Assembly: GCF_019679435.2 (NCBI RefSeq)
Contig: NZ_CP139781.1
Coordinates: forward strand, 5,638,001 to 5,702,000
Direction: 5' to 3'
From: Actomonas aquatica
Lineage (GTDB): Bacteria; Verrucomicrobiota; Verrucomicrobiia; Opitutales; Opitutaceae
DNA: 64,000 nucleotides
Shown here piece after piece: positions 7,763 through 15,215 of the stretch. The notes below the pieces were generated by a model that saw only the letters and a program-made list of their open reading frames with translations, ran no database searches and was not told the DNA's origin. The position numbers and the translations under genes were made by a program. Numbering within the stretch: position 1 is the first letter of the stretch; every line of letters starts with the position of its first letter.

Positions 7763-8854
7763 TTATTCGGACGGCGTGGCCGCGGCGCGGCGCAGGCCCT
7801 CTTGCAAGGCATGGCCGATGACATCAAACGCGGCGGCGGCCGGGCCATCGGGTTCTGCGAGCACGACGGGTTTACCCGTATCGCCACCCTCGCGGATGGC
7901 GGGAATGAGCGGCACCTGGCCGAGCAGGGAGGTGCCGAGCGCATCGGCGGTCTGCTGGCCGCCGCCCTCGCCGAAGAGCTTATGTTTGAGGCCGGCGGGA
8001 TCGACGAAGTAGCTCATGTTCTCGGCCACACCGAGCAGCGGCACGTTGACCTTTTGGAACATAAGGCCGCCCTTGCGGGCGATGTTGGTCGCGGCGGGTT
8101 GCGGGGTGGTGACGAGCACGGCGCCGTCGAGCGGAATGGTCTGCACCAGCGAGAGTTGGGCGTCACCGGTGCCCGGCGGCAGGTCGATGAGCAGGATGTC
8201 GAGCTCGCCCCATTTCACGTTTTGGACGAACTGCTGGATCGTCTTCATGATCATGGGGCCGCGCCACACCACGGGGGTGTTGTCATCGATGAGGAAGCCC
8301 ATCGACATGACCTTTACGCCGTTGGCTTCCATGGGGATGAGCATATCGCCGTCGATCTGCGGGCGACCGGACAGGCCGATCATGAGCGGCACGCTGGGAC
8401 CGTAGATGTCGCAGTCCATCAGGCCCACACGACCCGGGCGACCGGCGTCGGCGAGGGACTTGGCAAGGGAGCAGGCGAGGTTGACGGCGAAGGTGCTCTT
8501 GCCCACGCCGCCCTTGCCCGAGGCGATGGCGACGGCGTGTTTGATTTTGGAGTGGGCGGTATTGGTGGCGTTGCCGGCGAGGTTGCCGCCCTGGCGGGGC
8601 GGGGCGGCTTTGGGCGCGGACACGGCCACATCGATGATGGTGTCCTTCACTTCGGGCAAAGCCTGTAGGCAGGCTTCGACGTCACGCTTGAGTTGCAGGG
8701 GCGTTTTCGGGTCGTTGGTCGTGAGCGAGAGGGCGACCTTGACGGTGCCGTCGACGAACGCCGCGGATCGCACGATGCCGAACGACACGATGTCGCGGCT
8801 GAATCCGGGATATTTAACCTGCTTGAGCTGCTCTTTGATGGCTTCGGGAGTCAC
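7763..8854 (-). CDS. mrp: Mrp/NBP35-family P-loop ATPase (iron-sulfur carrier type) lacking the CxxC motif
   Basis: The 363-residue protein has an N-terminal DUF59/FeS_assembly_P domain (residues 1-80), a linker, and a ParA-like ATPase domain. The deviant Walker A is ASGKGGVGKST at 111-121, followed by MDCDIYGPSVP and IDLPPGTGDAQLSL. In ApbC/NBP35 proteins this domain carries a CxxC that binds a transferable 4Fe-4S cluster at the dimer interface. At the aligned place, after AENMSYFV, this protein has DPAG (285-288). It may therefore not carry a cluster in the usual way. It lies divergent from the TolB-like gene. Confidence 0.9.
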   Translation of the reverse strand: MTPEAIKEQLKQVKYPGFSRDIVSFGIVRSAAFVDGTVKVALSLTTNDPKTPLQLKRDVEACLQALPEVKDTIIDVAVSAPKAAPPRQGGNLAGNATNTAHSKIKHAVAIASGKGGVGKSTFAVNLACSLAKSLADAGRPGRVGLMDCDIYGPSVPLMIGLSGRPQIDGDMLIPMEANGVKVMSMGFLIDDNTPVVWRGPMIMKTIQQFVQNVKWGELDILLIDLPPGTGDAQLSLVQTIPLDGAVLVTTPQPAATNIARKGGLMFQKVNVPLLGVAENMSYFVDPAGLKHKLFGEGGGQQTADALGTSLLGQVPLIPAIREGGDTGKPVVLAEPDGPAAAAFDVIGHALQEGLRRAAATPSE

Positions 8855-8962
8855 GGAATAAAAAGTAATGGGAACGATTGAGGATCGAAAGGGGTTTTAC
8901 GTTGTTTAGTTGTATCACCCTGTAAATAGGAATGCCTCGAACCTCCCGCCCTTAGATTTCTC

Positions 8963-10147
8963 ATGCGTCTTTTCTCCGTCTTCGTTCTTTTGCTCTCCAG
9001 TGTCCCCCTCTTTGCCCAAAATCGGGTGACCGAATTTGATGTCGACGTGCGCGTCGCCGTCTCGTCGGTGCCGGTGCGAGTGAGTGCGACGCCGGAAGCG
9101 TTGGATCGTTTGGCCAACCTCGCATTTGAGGCGCACGGGCACTACACCCGTGACAACAGCAACCCACTCTTCGACATCCGTTTCACGGCGGTGGCCGGAA
9201 CCCGGGTGCAGGTGGATGTGACCCGGGGCGGCACGCGCGTGCTGAGTCGCACGGTGAATGGCACGTCGCTGCGCAACGCCCTACTGAAGGCGGCCGACGT
9301 GGCGGTGGAGAATACGGGCGGCGGCAAAGGTTTCTTCGCCTCGCAACTGGCTTTCATCTCCCAGCGCACCGGGCACACCGAGGTGTATGTGGGCGATTTG
9401 TTTTTTGGTGAGGTGCGCCAGTTGACCGCCGACCGGGCTTCGGCGATGTCGCCGCGTTGGTCGCCGGATGGGAGCAAGCTGCTTTACACCAGCTTCCACC
9501 GTTCCGTGGCATCCAATATTTTTGAGATCAACATGAACACGATGCAGCGCACGGAGTTTGTGCGCTTCAAAGGCACCAACCAGGGGGCGCGTTATAGCCC
9601 GGATGGCTCGATGGTCGCGATGGTCCTGAGTGGCGAGGGCAACCCCGAGATATACGTTTCCAACGCCCGCGGTCACCGGGTGGCCCGCCGCACCAATACC
9701 CGCAGTGTCGAGTCGTCGCCGGTGTTTTCGCCCGATGGCCGTCAGTTGCTTTTCACGTCTGACGCCATGGGCGGTCCGCAGCTTTTTGTGATGCCGGTGA
9801 ACGGCGGGCGCATGAGTCGGTTGCCGACCCAGATCAGCCGCTACTGTGCGGAGCCGGACTGGAGTCGTGGTGACCCCAACAAAGTCGCCTTTACCATGCG
9901 GATCGGTAGGGGCTTCCAGATCGGCCTGTTCGACATGGCGACCCGTCAGCCGGCGGTGCAGGTTTCCAAGGCGCCGCAGGATGCGGTGGAACCGGCCTGG
10001 CTGGGAGACGGCCGGCACCTGCTTTACACGGCCCGCTCGGCGAATCAGCGCAGTATTTGGATCCTCGATACCGAAACCGGCAAATCGACCAAATTGAGCC
10101 CGAGTTCATTGGGGCAAGTTTCCCAAGCCTCGCCGATTATGCGCTAA
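8963..10147 (+). CDS. TolB-like periplasmic beta-propeller protein
   Basis: The 394-residue product has a signal peptide (MRLFSVFVLLLSSVPLFA, cleavage before QN). A 110-residue N-terminal alpha/beta domain follows. The rest is a run of WD40-like PD40 blades with repeated SPDGSKLLYTS, SPDGSMVAMV and SPDGRQLLFTS motifs. This matches TolB, the periplasmic partner of the Tol-Pal envelope system. No tolQRA or pal gene is adjacent, so the specific role is inferred from fold only. Confidence 0.78.
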   Translation: MRLFSVFVLLLSSVPLFAQNRVTEFDVDVRVAVSSVPVRVSATPEALDRLANLAFEAHGHYTRDNSNPLFDIRFTAVAGTRVQVDVTRGGTRVLSRTVNGTSLRNALLKAADVAVENTGGGKGFFASQLAFISQRTGHTEVYVGDLFFGEVRQLTADRASAMSPRWSPDGSKLLYTSFHRSVASNIFEINMNTMQRTEFVRFKGTNQGARYSPDGSMVAMVLSGEGNPEIYVSNARGHRVARRTNTRSVESSPVFSPDGRQLLFTSDAMGGPQLFVMPVNGGRMSRLPTQISRYCAEPDWSRGDPNKVAFTMRIGRGFQIGLFDMATRQPAVQVSKAPQDAVEPAWLGDGRHLLYTARSANQRSIWILDTETGKSTKLSPSSLGQVSQASPIMR

Positions 10148-10302
10148 TTGCGGTGTCCGGCGCGTGAATGCGCCAACTGGCATGAACTAGGCTTATGGAC
10201 GGTCGCTCGCCGTCACGCAGTTGAGACATTTGTTTTGCCTGTTTTTTTGGTCCGTCCATTTACGACGCGGACCAAACGCTGACGCGGGAAACTGACGAAA
10301 CG

Positions 10303-11637
10303 ATGGATCCAGAAGCAGAACAAGAACGGGCGGAAGCCGCGGCGGTTCCCGCCAAACCGATCGACCTCGACCGGCGGGCGATTCAAATCCTGCGCGAAAA
10401 TGAGTGGGGCGACTACACGCTGCCGACCAAGGGGCTGTATCCCTACCAGTGGAATTGGGACTCGATGTTCGTCGCGCTGGGCTTCTCGGAGATCGACCTG
10501 GATCGCGCCTGGACAGAGGTGGAGTCGCTCTTTCAAGGCCAATGGGCCAACGGCATGGCGGCGCACATCGTTTTCCGTCGCGACGACCCGAGCTATTTTC
10601 CCGGTCCTTCGATTTGGAAATCCACCCACTCGGTGCCCACCTCGGGCTGTTCGCAGCCGCCAGTGGCGGCGACGGTGGTGCGCGACCTCTACGAGAAAGA
10701 TCCGGAGGCGGGCTTGGAGCGGCTCCAGACCTTGTTCCCCAAACTCATGAGTTGGCACCGTTGGTTTCACACCAACCGGGTGGTGTCGGGCGGCGCGGCC
10801 ATTGCGGTCACGCATCCGTGGGAATCGGGGCGGGACAATTCACCGGACTGGGACAAGGCCTTGGCCAACGTCGATCCCACCGGCATCGCGCCCTACCAGC
10901 GCAAGGACACCAGCCACGTCGACCCGACGATGCGGCCGACGAGTTTTGAATATGACCGCTACCTGAAGTTGGTGGAGTATGGCGCTGCCTGTGGTTGGGA
11001 CCACACCCACATCACGCGCGAAGGTCCGTTCGCCGTGGCGGATCCGGGCATCACGTTCATCCTCATGCGGGCCGACCGCGACCTGCGCTACCTTGCGGAA
11101 GTGCTCAAGAAACACTCCGCGGTGCGCGAGATCGAGGGTTGGCTTTTCCACGCCCGCGAGGCGGCGCGCTACTTGTGGAATGACGAACTGGGCGCCTATA
11201 CCGCGCGCGATCTGCGCACGGGTATCAAAGCCGATGGCGTGTCCAGTGTCTCCTTTCTGTCCTACTACGCGGGGCTCACCTCGTCGCGCCGGGATGCGAA
11301 GTTGCAGCGCACGCTGGACCGCATTCTGGAGTCGTCGCCGTATGGTATTCCGAGTTTCGACCCGGAGCACCCGAAGTTCGACTCGAAGCGTTATTGGCGC
11401 GGTCCGAGCTGGGCGATCGTCAACTACCTCATCGCCCGCGGCCTGGCCGAGTTTGGGTTCGAGCGAAAGGCCAACATGATTCGGTTGATGACTCGCGAGG
11501 CGATCGCGTTGTCGGGCTTCAGTGAATACTTCGACCCCATGACCGGGGCGGGGTATGGTGGCCAACATTTCACTTGGACAGCGGCCATTTGGCTGGCCTG
11601 GGCTTCGCCGCGAGCGGAATCGGCTGCGGAGGCCTGA
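10303..11637 (+). CDS. GH63-like glycoside hydrolase (mannosylglycerate hydrolase/MGH1-like)
   Basis: The 444-residue protein has an (alpha/alpha)6-barrel pattern typical of GH63/trehalase-like enzymes. It contains YPYQWNWDSMFVALGF, the carboxylate-rich THPWESGRDNSPDWD segment, and a late FDSKRYWRGPSWAIVNY. These match bacterial mannosylglycerate or glucosylglycerate hydrolases that act on compatible solutes. No signal peptide is present, so action is likely cytoplasmic. Substrate cannot be fixed from sequence. It is monocistronic and faces a terminator shared with sodA. The start is ATG 10303 without a clear Shine-Dalgarno. Confidence 0.78.
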   Translation: MDPEAEQERAEAAAVPAKPIDLDRRAIQILRENEWGDYTLPTKGLYPYQWNWDSMFVALGFSEIDLDRAWTEVESLFQGQWANGMAAHIVFRRDDPSYFPGPSIWKSTHSVPTSGCSQPPVAATVVRDLYEKDPEAGLERLQTLFPKLMSWHRWFHTNRVVSGGAAIAVTHPWESGRDNSPDWDKALANVDPTGIAPYQRKDTSHVDPTMRPTSFEYDRYLKLVEYGAACGWDHTHITREGPFAVADPGITFILMRADRDLRYLAEVLKKHSAVREIEGWLFHAREAARYLWNDELGAYTARDLRTGIKADGVSSVSFLSYYAGLTSSRRDAKLQRTLDRILESSPYGIPSFDPEHPKFDSKRYWRGPSWAIVNYLIARGLAEFGFERKANMIRLMTREAIALSGFSEYFDPMTGAGYGGQHFTWTAAIWLAWASPRAESAAEA

Positions 11638-11646
11638 ACGCAGGCC

Positions 11647-11678
11647 CAAAAAAGCCGCACCCGAAAAAGGTGCGGCTT
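11647..11678 (-). terminator. Intrinsic terminator of sodA
   Basis: A perfect 10-bp stem AAGCCGCACC/GGTGCGGCTT with an 8-base loop is followed, reading the minus strand, by six T residues. It lies 29 bases after the sodA stop codon. Confidence 0.9.
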
Positions 11679-11706
11679 GCAGAGTGTTTCGCAGTGACCG
11701 GATCGA

Positions 11707-12339
11707 TCAGGCGATGGCGGCGGCGTAGTTGGCCGCGGCGGCGTCCCAGTCGACGACGTTCCAGAACGCGGCGATGTAGTCGGGGCGCTTGTTCTGGTAG
11801 TTCAGGTAGTAGGCGTGCTCCCAGACATCGAGACCGATGACCGGCGTGCCACCGATACCGGCGACGGCCTCACCCATGAGGGGGCTGTCTTGGTTGGCGG
11901 TGGAGCCCACGGCGAGTTTCTTGTCGGCGGTGACGTAGAGCCAGGCCCAGCCGGAACCGAAGCGAGTCGCGCCGGCCTTGGCGAAGGCGGCCTTGAACTC
12001 GTCGAAAGAGCCGAACGTGGCGTCGATCGCCGCGGCGAGCTCACCGGTCGGAGTGCCGCCCTTGTTGGGGCCGAGGACCGTCCAGAAGAAAGAGTGGTTG
12101 GCGTGGCCACCGGCGTTGTTGCGGACGCCGCCACGGATGCCTTCGGGAACCTTGGAGAGGTCGGCGATCAGCTCATTGACCGGCAGGGCGGCGAGTTCCG
12201 CTTGGTCGGCCAGCAGGTTGTTGGCGTTGGTGATGTAGGTCTGGTGATGCTTGCCGTGATGGATCTCCATCGTGCGGGCGTCGAAGTGCGGTTCGAGCGC
12301 GTCTGGGGCGTAGGGGAGGGCAGGTAGTTCGTATGCCAT
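11707..12339 (-). CDS. sodA: Superoxide dismutase, Mn/Fe family (Mn-like)
   Basis: The 210-residue enzyme dismutates superoxide to oxygen and hydrogen peroxide. All four metal ligands are visible: H27 (EIHHGKHH), H82 ([10 protein letters not shown]), D171 and H175 ([19 protein letters not shown]). The segment [10 protein letters not shown] with Gln150 is the pattern of Mn-type rather than Fe-type enzymes, although cambialistic activity is possible. No signal peptide is seen, so it is cytosolic. It is transcribed alone, with a strong terminator. No Shine-Dalgarno precedes the ATG. Confidence 0.95.
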   Translation of the reverse strand: MAYELPALPYAPDALEPHFDARTMEIHHGKHHQTYITNANNLLADQAELAALPVNELIADLSKVPEGIRGGVRNNAGGHANHSFFWTVLGPNKGGTPTGELAAAIDATFGSFDEFKAAFAKAGATRFGSGWAWLYVTADKKLAVGSTANQDSPLMGEAVAGIGGTPVIGLDVWEHAYYLNYQNKRPDYIAAFWNVVDWDAAAANYAAAIA

Positions 12340-12406
12340 AATGATTTATGCTTTTGTGGTTGGAAAACCGGATTAGGCCAAAACGTGCTCCCGCGGACCT
12401 GAATCG

Positions 12407-12967
12407 TCAACCGCCAGAGCCGGTTTCCGGCCCCTTCGTTGCGTTGGCGGCGGCGCGTTTTAATTTGAAGTAGGCTTGGATGAGTTGGCGGCACTCCTCC
12501 TCCAGCACGCCGCCGGCGGTGATGTCGCAGCGGTGGTTCACGCGCGGCAGCTCCGACAGATTGGTGGCGCCACCGAGGCACCCCATCTTGGGATCGGGCA
12601 CCGCGTAGACCACGCGCGCGACGCGGGACATGATGGAGGCACCGGAGCACATGGGGCAGGGCTCCTTGGTCACGTAGAGGGTGCAGCGTTCCAGTCGCCA
12701 ATCGCCGATGGCGCGGGCGGCCTGAGTCATGGCGAGAATCTCGGCGTGAGCGGTGGGGTCGTCGCCGTGTTCGACGGTATTGTGAGCCGCCGCGATGACC
12801 TCGCCGTCGCGCACGATGACGCAGCCGATGGGGACCTCGTCGGCCCGCCAGGCATCAATAGCCTGGTTGAAAGCGAGGCTCATAAAATGGGTGTCGTCGC
12901 GCACCAATTGGGACGGGAACCGCTTCTCGAACGGGCAGGGGGGCGGGTTGGGAGCGGCGGCAGACAT
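12407..12967 (-). CDS. tadA: tRNA-specific adenosine deaminase
   Basis: The 186-residue protein converts A34 to inosine in the anticodon wobble position of tRNA. The zinc deaminase signature is complete: H74 and catalytic E76 in TAHAEILA, and C104/C107 in EPCPMCSGA. A proline-rich N-terminal extension of about 25 residues precedes the deaminase core. ATG 12967 is chosen; the frame stays open further upstream, but that part overlaps the infA promoter region and has no family similarity. It is divergent from infA and 67 bases upstream of sodA on the same strand. Confidence 0.9.
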   Translation of the reverse strand: MSAAAPNPPPCPFEKRFPSQLVRDDTHFMSLAFNQAIDAWRADEVPIGCVIVRDGEVIAAAHNTVEHGDDPTAHAEILAMTQAARAIGDWRLERCTLYVTKEPCPMCSGASIMSRVARVVYAVPDPKMGCLGGATNLSELPRVNHRCDITAGGVLEEECRQLIQAYFKLKRAAANATKGPETGSGG

Positions 12968-12986
12968 GGTGAAACCGAGTAAAGCC

Positions 12987-13016
12987 TTGACTAAGCGGGG
13001 CCTTCCTTGGCTTACA
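12987..13016 (+). promoter_or_regulatory. Possible infA promoter
   Basis: TTGACT (12987-12992) and CTTACA (13011-13016) are spaced by 18 bases, about 70 bases upstream of the infA ATG. Both boxes are partial matches to the sigma-70 consensus. Confidence 0.4.
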
Positions 13017-13085
13017 AGTGGCTTTTGCGCACCTATCATATCTGCATGACCAAACACCTGACCATTGCCCAGACGGGCTCATTCT

Positions 13086-13361
13086 ATGCCTGACGGAGAT
13101 TCGATTGAAGTGGAGGGCAAGATTGTTGCCGTCCTCCCGGGCACAATGTTCAGAGTGGAGCTGGCGAACGGGCACCAAGTGCTCGCCCACATCTCCGGTA
13201 AACTGCGCAAGCACTTCATCAAGATCGCCGCTGGCGACACGGTGAAGATGGAGATGAGCCCTTACGACTTGGAGAAGGCGCGCATCACCTATCGCATGCG
13301 CACGCCGCCCCCCGGTGGATTCCGCCGTCGTGGTGGTGGTGGTGGCGGTCGCCGCCGCTGA
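13086..13361 (+). CDS. infA: Translation initiation factor IF-1 with Gly/Arg-rich tail
   Basis: The 91-residue protein has a full IF-1 S1/OB fold: [28 protein letters not shown] and [13 protein letters not shown] match the canonical factor, which binds the 30S A site during initiation. IF-1 is normally about 72 residues and ends near this last motif. Here about 20 extra residues follow, PPPGGFRRR then six Gly and three Arg. The extension is encoded in frame with no sign of a frameshift. ATG 13086 is chosen over an upstream TTG because it aligns with the family start. Confidence 0.93.
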   Translation: MPDGDSIEVEGKIVAVLPGTMFRVELANGHQVLAHISGKLRKHFIKIAAGDTVKMEMSPYDLEKARITYRMRTPPPGGFRRRGGGGGGRRR

Positions 13362-13458
13362 TCCCCAGGGGTGACGTTCGTCGCCCTCCCGGACCCTGCC
13401 GCATAGTTGTCCGTCCCTCGTCTTGCGCTGTGCGAGGCGACGTTCTCTGCTGGCTGTC

Positions 13459-14418
13459 ATGGCCGCACCGTCCCGTCGCAAACTGCCCCCTCCGTCTGCG
13501 GCGGAGCTGGCTCCGGGATGGCTGGAATCGATCGAGGACTTTGCGGCGTCGCTGAGCTTGGAACGGGGACGCTCGGCCAAGACTGTCGAGGCCTACGAAA
13601 GTGACCTGCGCCAAGCGGCCCATTTTCTGGCGGAGCGCGGTCGGAGCGGTTGGACTCGTGTGACGGGCACCGATGCCACCGCGTGGTCCCAGGCTTTGAG
13701 TGATCAGGGAATGGCGGCGTCGAGCGCGGCCCGCAAACTCTCGGCGCTGCGGATGTTTGCCCGTTACTTGGTGCACAACGGCGACCGGGCAGATGATTTT
13801 ACGGAGCTGTTGGAGGGCCCGAAGCTGCGCCGCAAACTCCCGGAGACGCTTACGACCGCGGAGGTCGAGCGCATCCTGGCGGCCCCGACAGGGGGGGATG
13901 CCTTTGGGCTGCGGGATCGGGCCATCCTCGAACTGTTTTATTCGAGCGGGCTGCGTGTCTCGGAGCTGTGCGGTTTGCTCCTCCAACAAGTCGACCTGGA
14001 GCATGGTTTTGTGCGGGTCTTTGGCAAAGGCTCCAAGGAGCGGGTGGTGCCGATGGGGGGCGCGGCGATCCAAGCCCTGGCAGCGTATCTGGAGGCGGGC
14101 AGGCCGCATTTTGTGAAGCCGAGCCGCACGGGAAGTCAGCTGTTTCTCAGCAAGCGCGGCACCGCGATTTCGCGGAAGACGGTTTGGGTGCTGGTCAAGG
14201 ACTACACCCGGCGCGCTGGCGTGACCAAGCCGGTTAAGCCGCACTTGCTGCGGCATTCTTTTGCGACGCATCTTTTGGGCGGAGGGGCCGACCTACGCGC
14301 CATTCAGGAAATGCTCGGCCATGCCAGCATCGGCACCACGCAGATCTATACGGCGGTCGAGCAAAGCCGCCTCGTCGATCACCACGCCAAGTTTCACCCG
14401 CGCAACGCGGAGGACTAG
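13459..14418 (+). CDS. XerC/XerD-type tyrosine recombinase
   Basis: The 319-residue protein has an N-terminal SAM-like core-binding domain (ESIEDFAASLSLERGRSAKT) and a C-terminal catalytic domain. The catalytic set is present: Arg in SSGLRVSELCG, Lys in GKGSKERVVP, HLLRHSFATHLL, the GHASIGTTQIY block with the Tyr nucleophile, and the second Arg within HLLRH. Such enzymes resolve chromosome dimers at dif sites. Size and isolated chromosomal position favour a housekeeping Xer over an element integrase; XerC versus XerD is not resolved. ATG 13459 is preferred to an in-frame TTG at 13423. Confidence 0.88.
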   Translation: MAAPSRRKLPPPSAAELAPGWLESIEDFAASLSLERGRSAKTVEAYESDLRQAAHFLAERGRSGWTRVTGTDATAWSQALSDQGMAASSAARKLSALRMFARYLVHNGDRADDFTELLEGPKLRRKLPETLTTAEVERILAAPTGGDAFGLRDRAILELFYSSGLRVSELCGLLLQQVDLEHGFVRVFGKGSKERVVPMGGAAIQALAAYLEAGRPHFVKPSRTGSQLFLSKRGTAISRKTVWVLVKDYTRRAGVTKPVKPHLLRHSFATHLLGGGADLRAIQEMLGHASIGTTQIYTAVEQSRLVDHHAKFHPRNAED

Positions 14419-14588
14419 AGAGGGCTGAGGGCGAGGGAAGGTTGGACGGTCAGACAGGTTATCTGTCGGGGCGATGCGCATTAGGCTGGTCTCCGTCGGT
14501 CTCCCAACGTGTGGTGGTAGGGTCTGATCGCGGTTCTGGCCTCACGTGATCGCACGTTCTCGTTCCACTCCATTCATCCAGAACCGCT

Positions 14589-15215
14589 ATGTCATCTTTG
14601 CCGTTTCTGCGGACACCTTCGTGGTGCCGTGGGCTTCTTCTCGGGGTCATTTGCCTGCTCATCTCGACGGCCGGCGCGACCACCTTACGTGAACCTAGCT
14701 TCGCCGAACTGGCGCGCGGCGCCGAGCACATCGTGCGGGGGGAAGTGAAGGGCGTAAGATCGTATTGGGATCAGCATGACGGCCGGCCGGTGATCCGCAC
14801 GGAGGTGGTGTTTGTGGTCAGCGATTCCGCGGCCGGTGCTCAGGTGGGGGAAACGCTGCGCTTGCGGCTGTTGGGCGGAGAGCTCGACGGCAAAGGCATG
14901 CGCGTGGCGGGCATGCCGCGGTTTAAGCGCGGGGAGGAAATGATCCTGTTCGTGCGTGGTAACGGCCAACGCGTGTGTCCGGTCATGGGCTGGCGCTATG
15001 GCCAGTTTCGCGTCGAGCAGGCGGACGGCGGGGGAAGCACCCGCGTCCTGCGGGCGGATAGCTCGCCGGTATTGCGCCAGGATATTGCGGAAGCGGCCGC
15101 GGTCGGCGTCACGGACGCCCGGCGCACGATGGCGGCGGATCAGGCCACGGCGCTCAGCGCGACCGATTTTCTCAATCTCGTCCGACGCGAGCGGGCCAAG
15201 GAGGTGGCCCAATGA
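14589..15215 (+). CDS. Secreted protein of unknown function, coupled to matrixin-like protease
   Basis: The 208-residue product has an N-terminal hydrophobic segment (GLLLGVICLLISTAGA) that acts as a signal peptide or anchor. The remainder is predicted beta-rich: GEVKGVRSYWDQHDGRPVIRTEVVFVV, then LRLRLLGGELDGKGM, then FKRGEEMILFVRG. No catalytic motif was recognised. The stop codon overlaps the start of the following protease gene (ATGA), so the two are translationally coupled and probably act together. It might be a chaperone, inhibitor or surface partner, but that is inference from position only. Confidence 0.7.
   Translation: MSSLPFLRTPSWCRGLLLGVICLLISTAGATTLREPSFAELARGAEHIVRGEVKGVRSYWDQHDGRPVIRTEVVFVVSDSAAGAQVGETLRLRLLGGELDGKGMRVAGMPRFKRGEEMILFVRGNGQRVCPVMGWRYGQFRVEQADGGGSTRVLRADSSPVLRQDIAEAAAVGVTDARRTMAADQATALSATDFLNLVRRERAKEVAQ

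Noticed and set aside
13423..13458. Upstream TTG start for the Xer recombinase
   Set aside because: The extra 12 residues are Arg-rich, without similarity to Xer N-termini; ATG 13459 fits the family.
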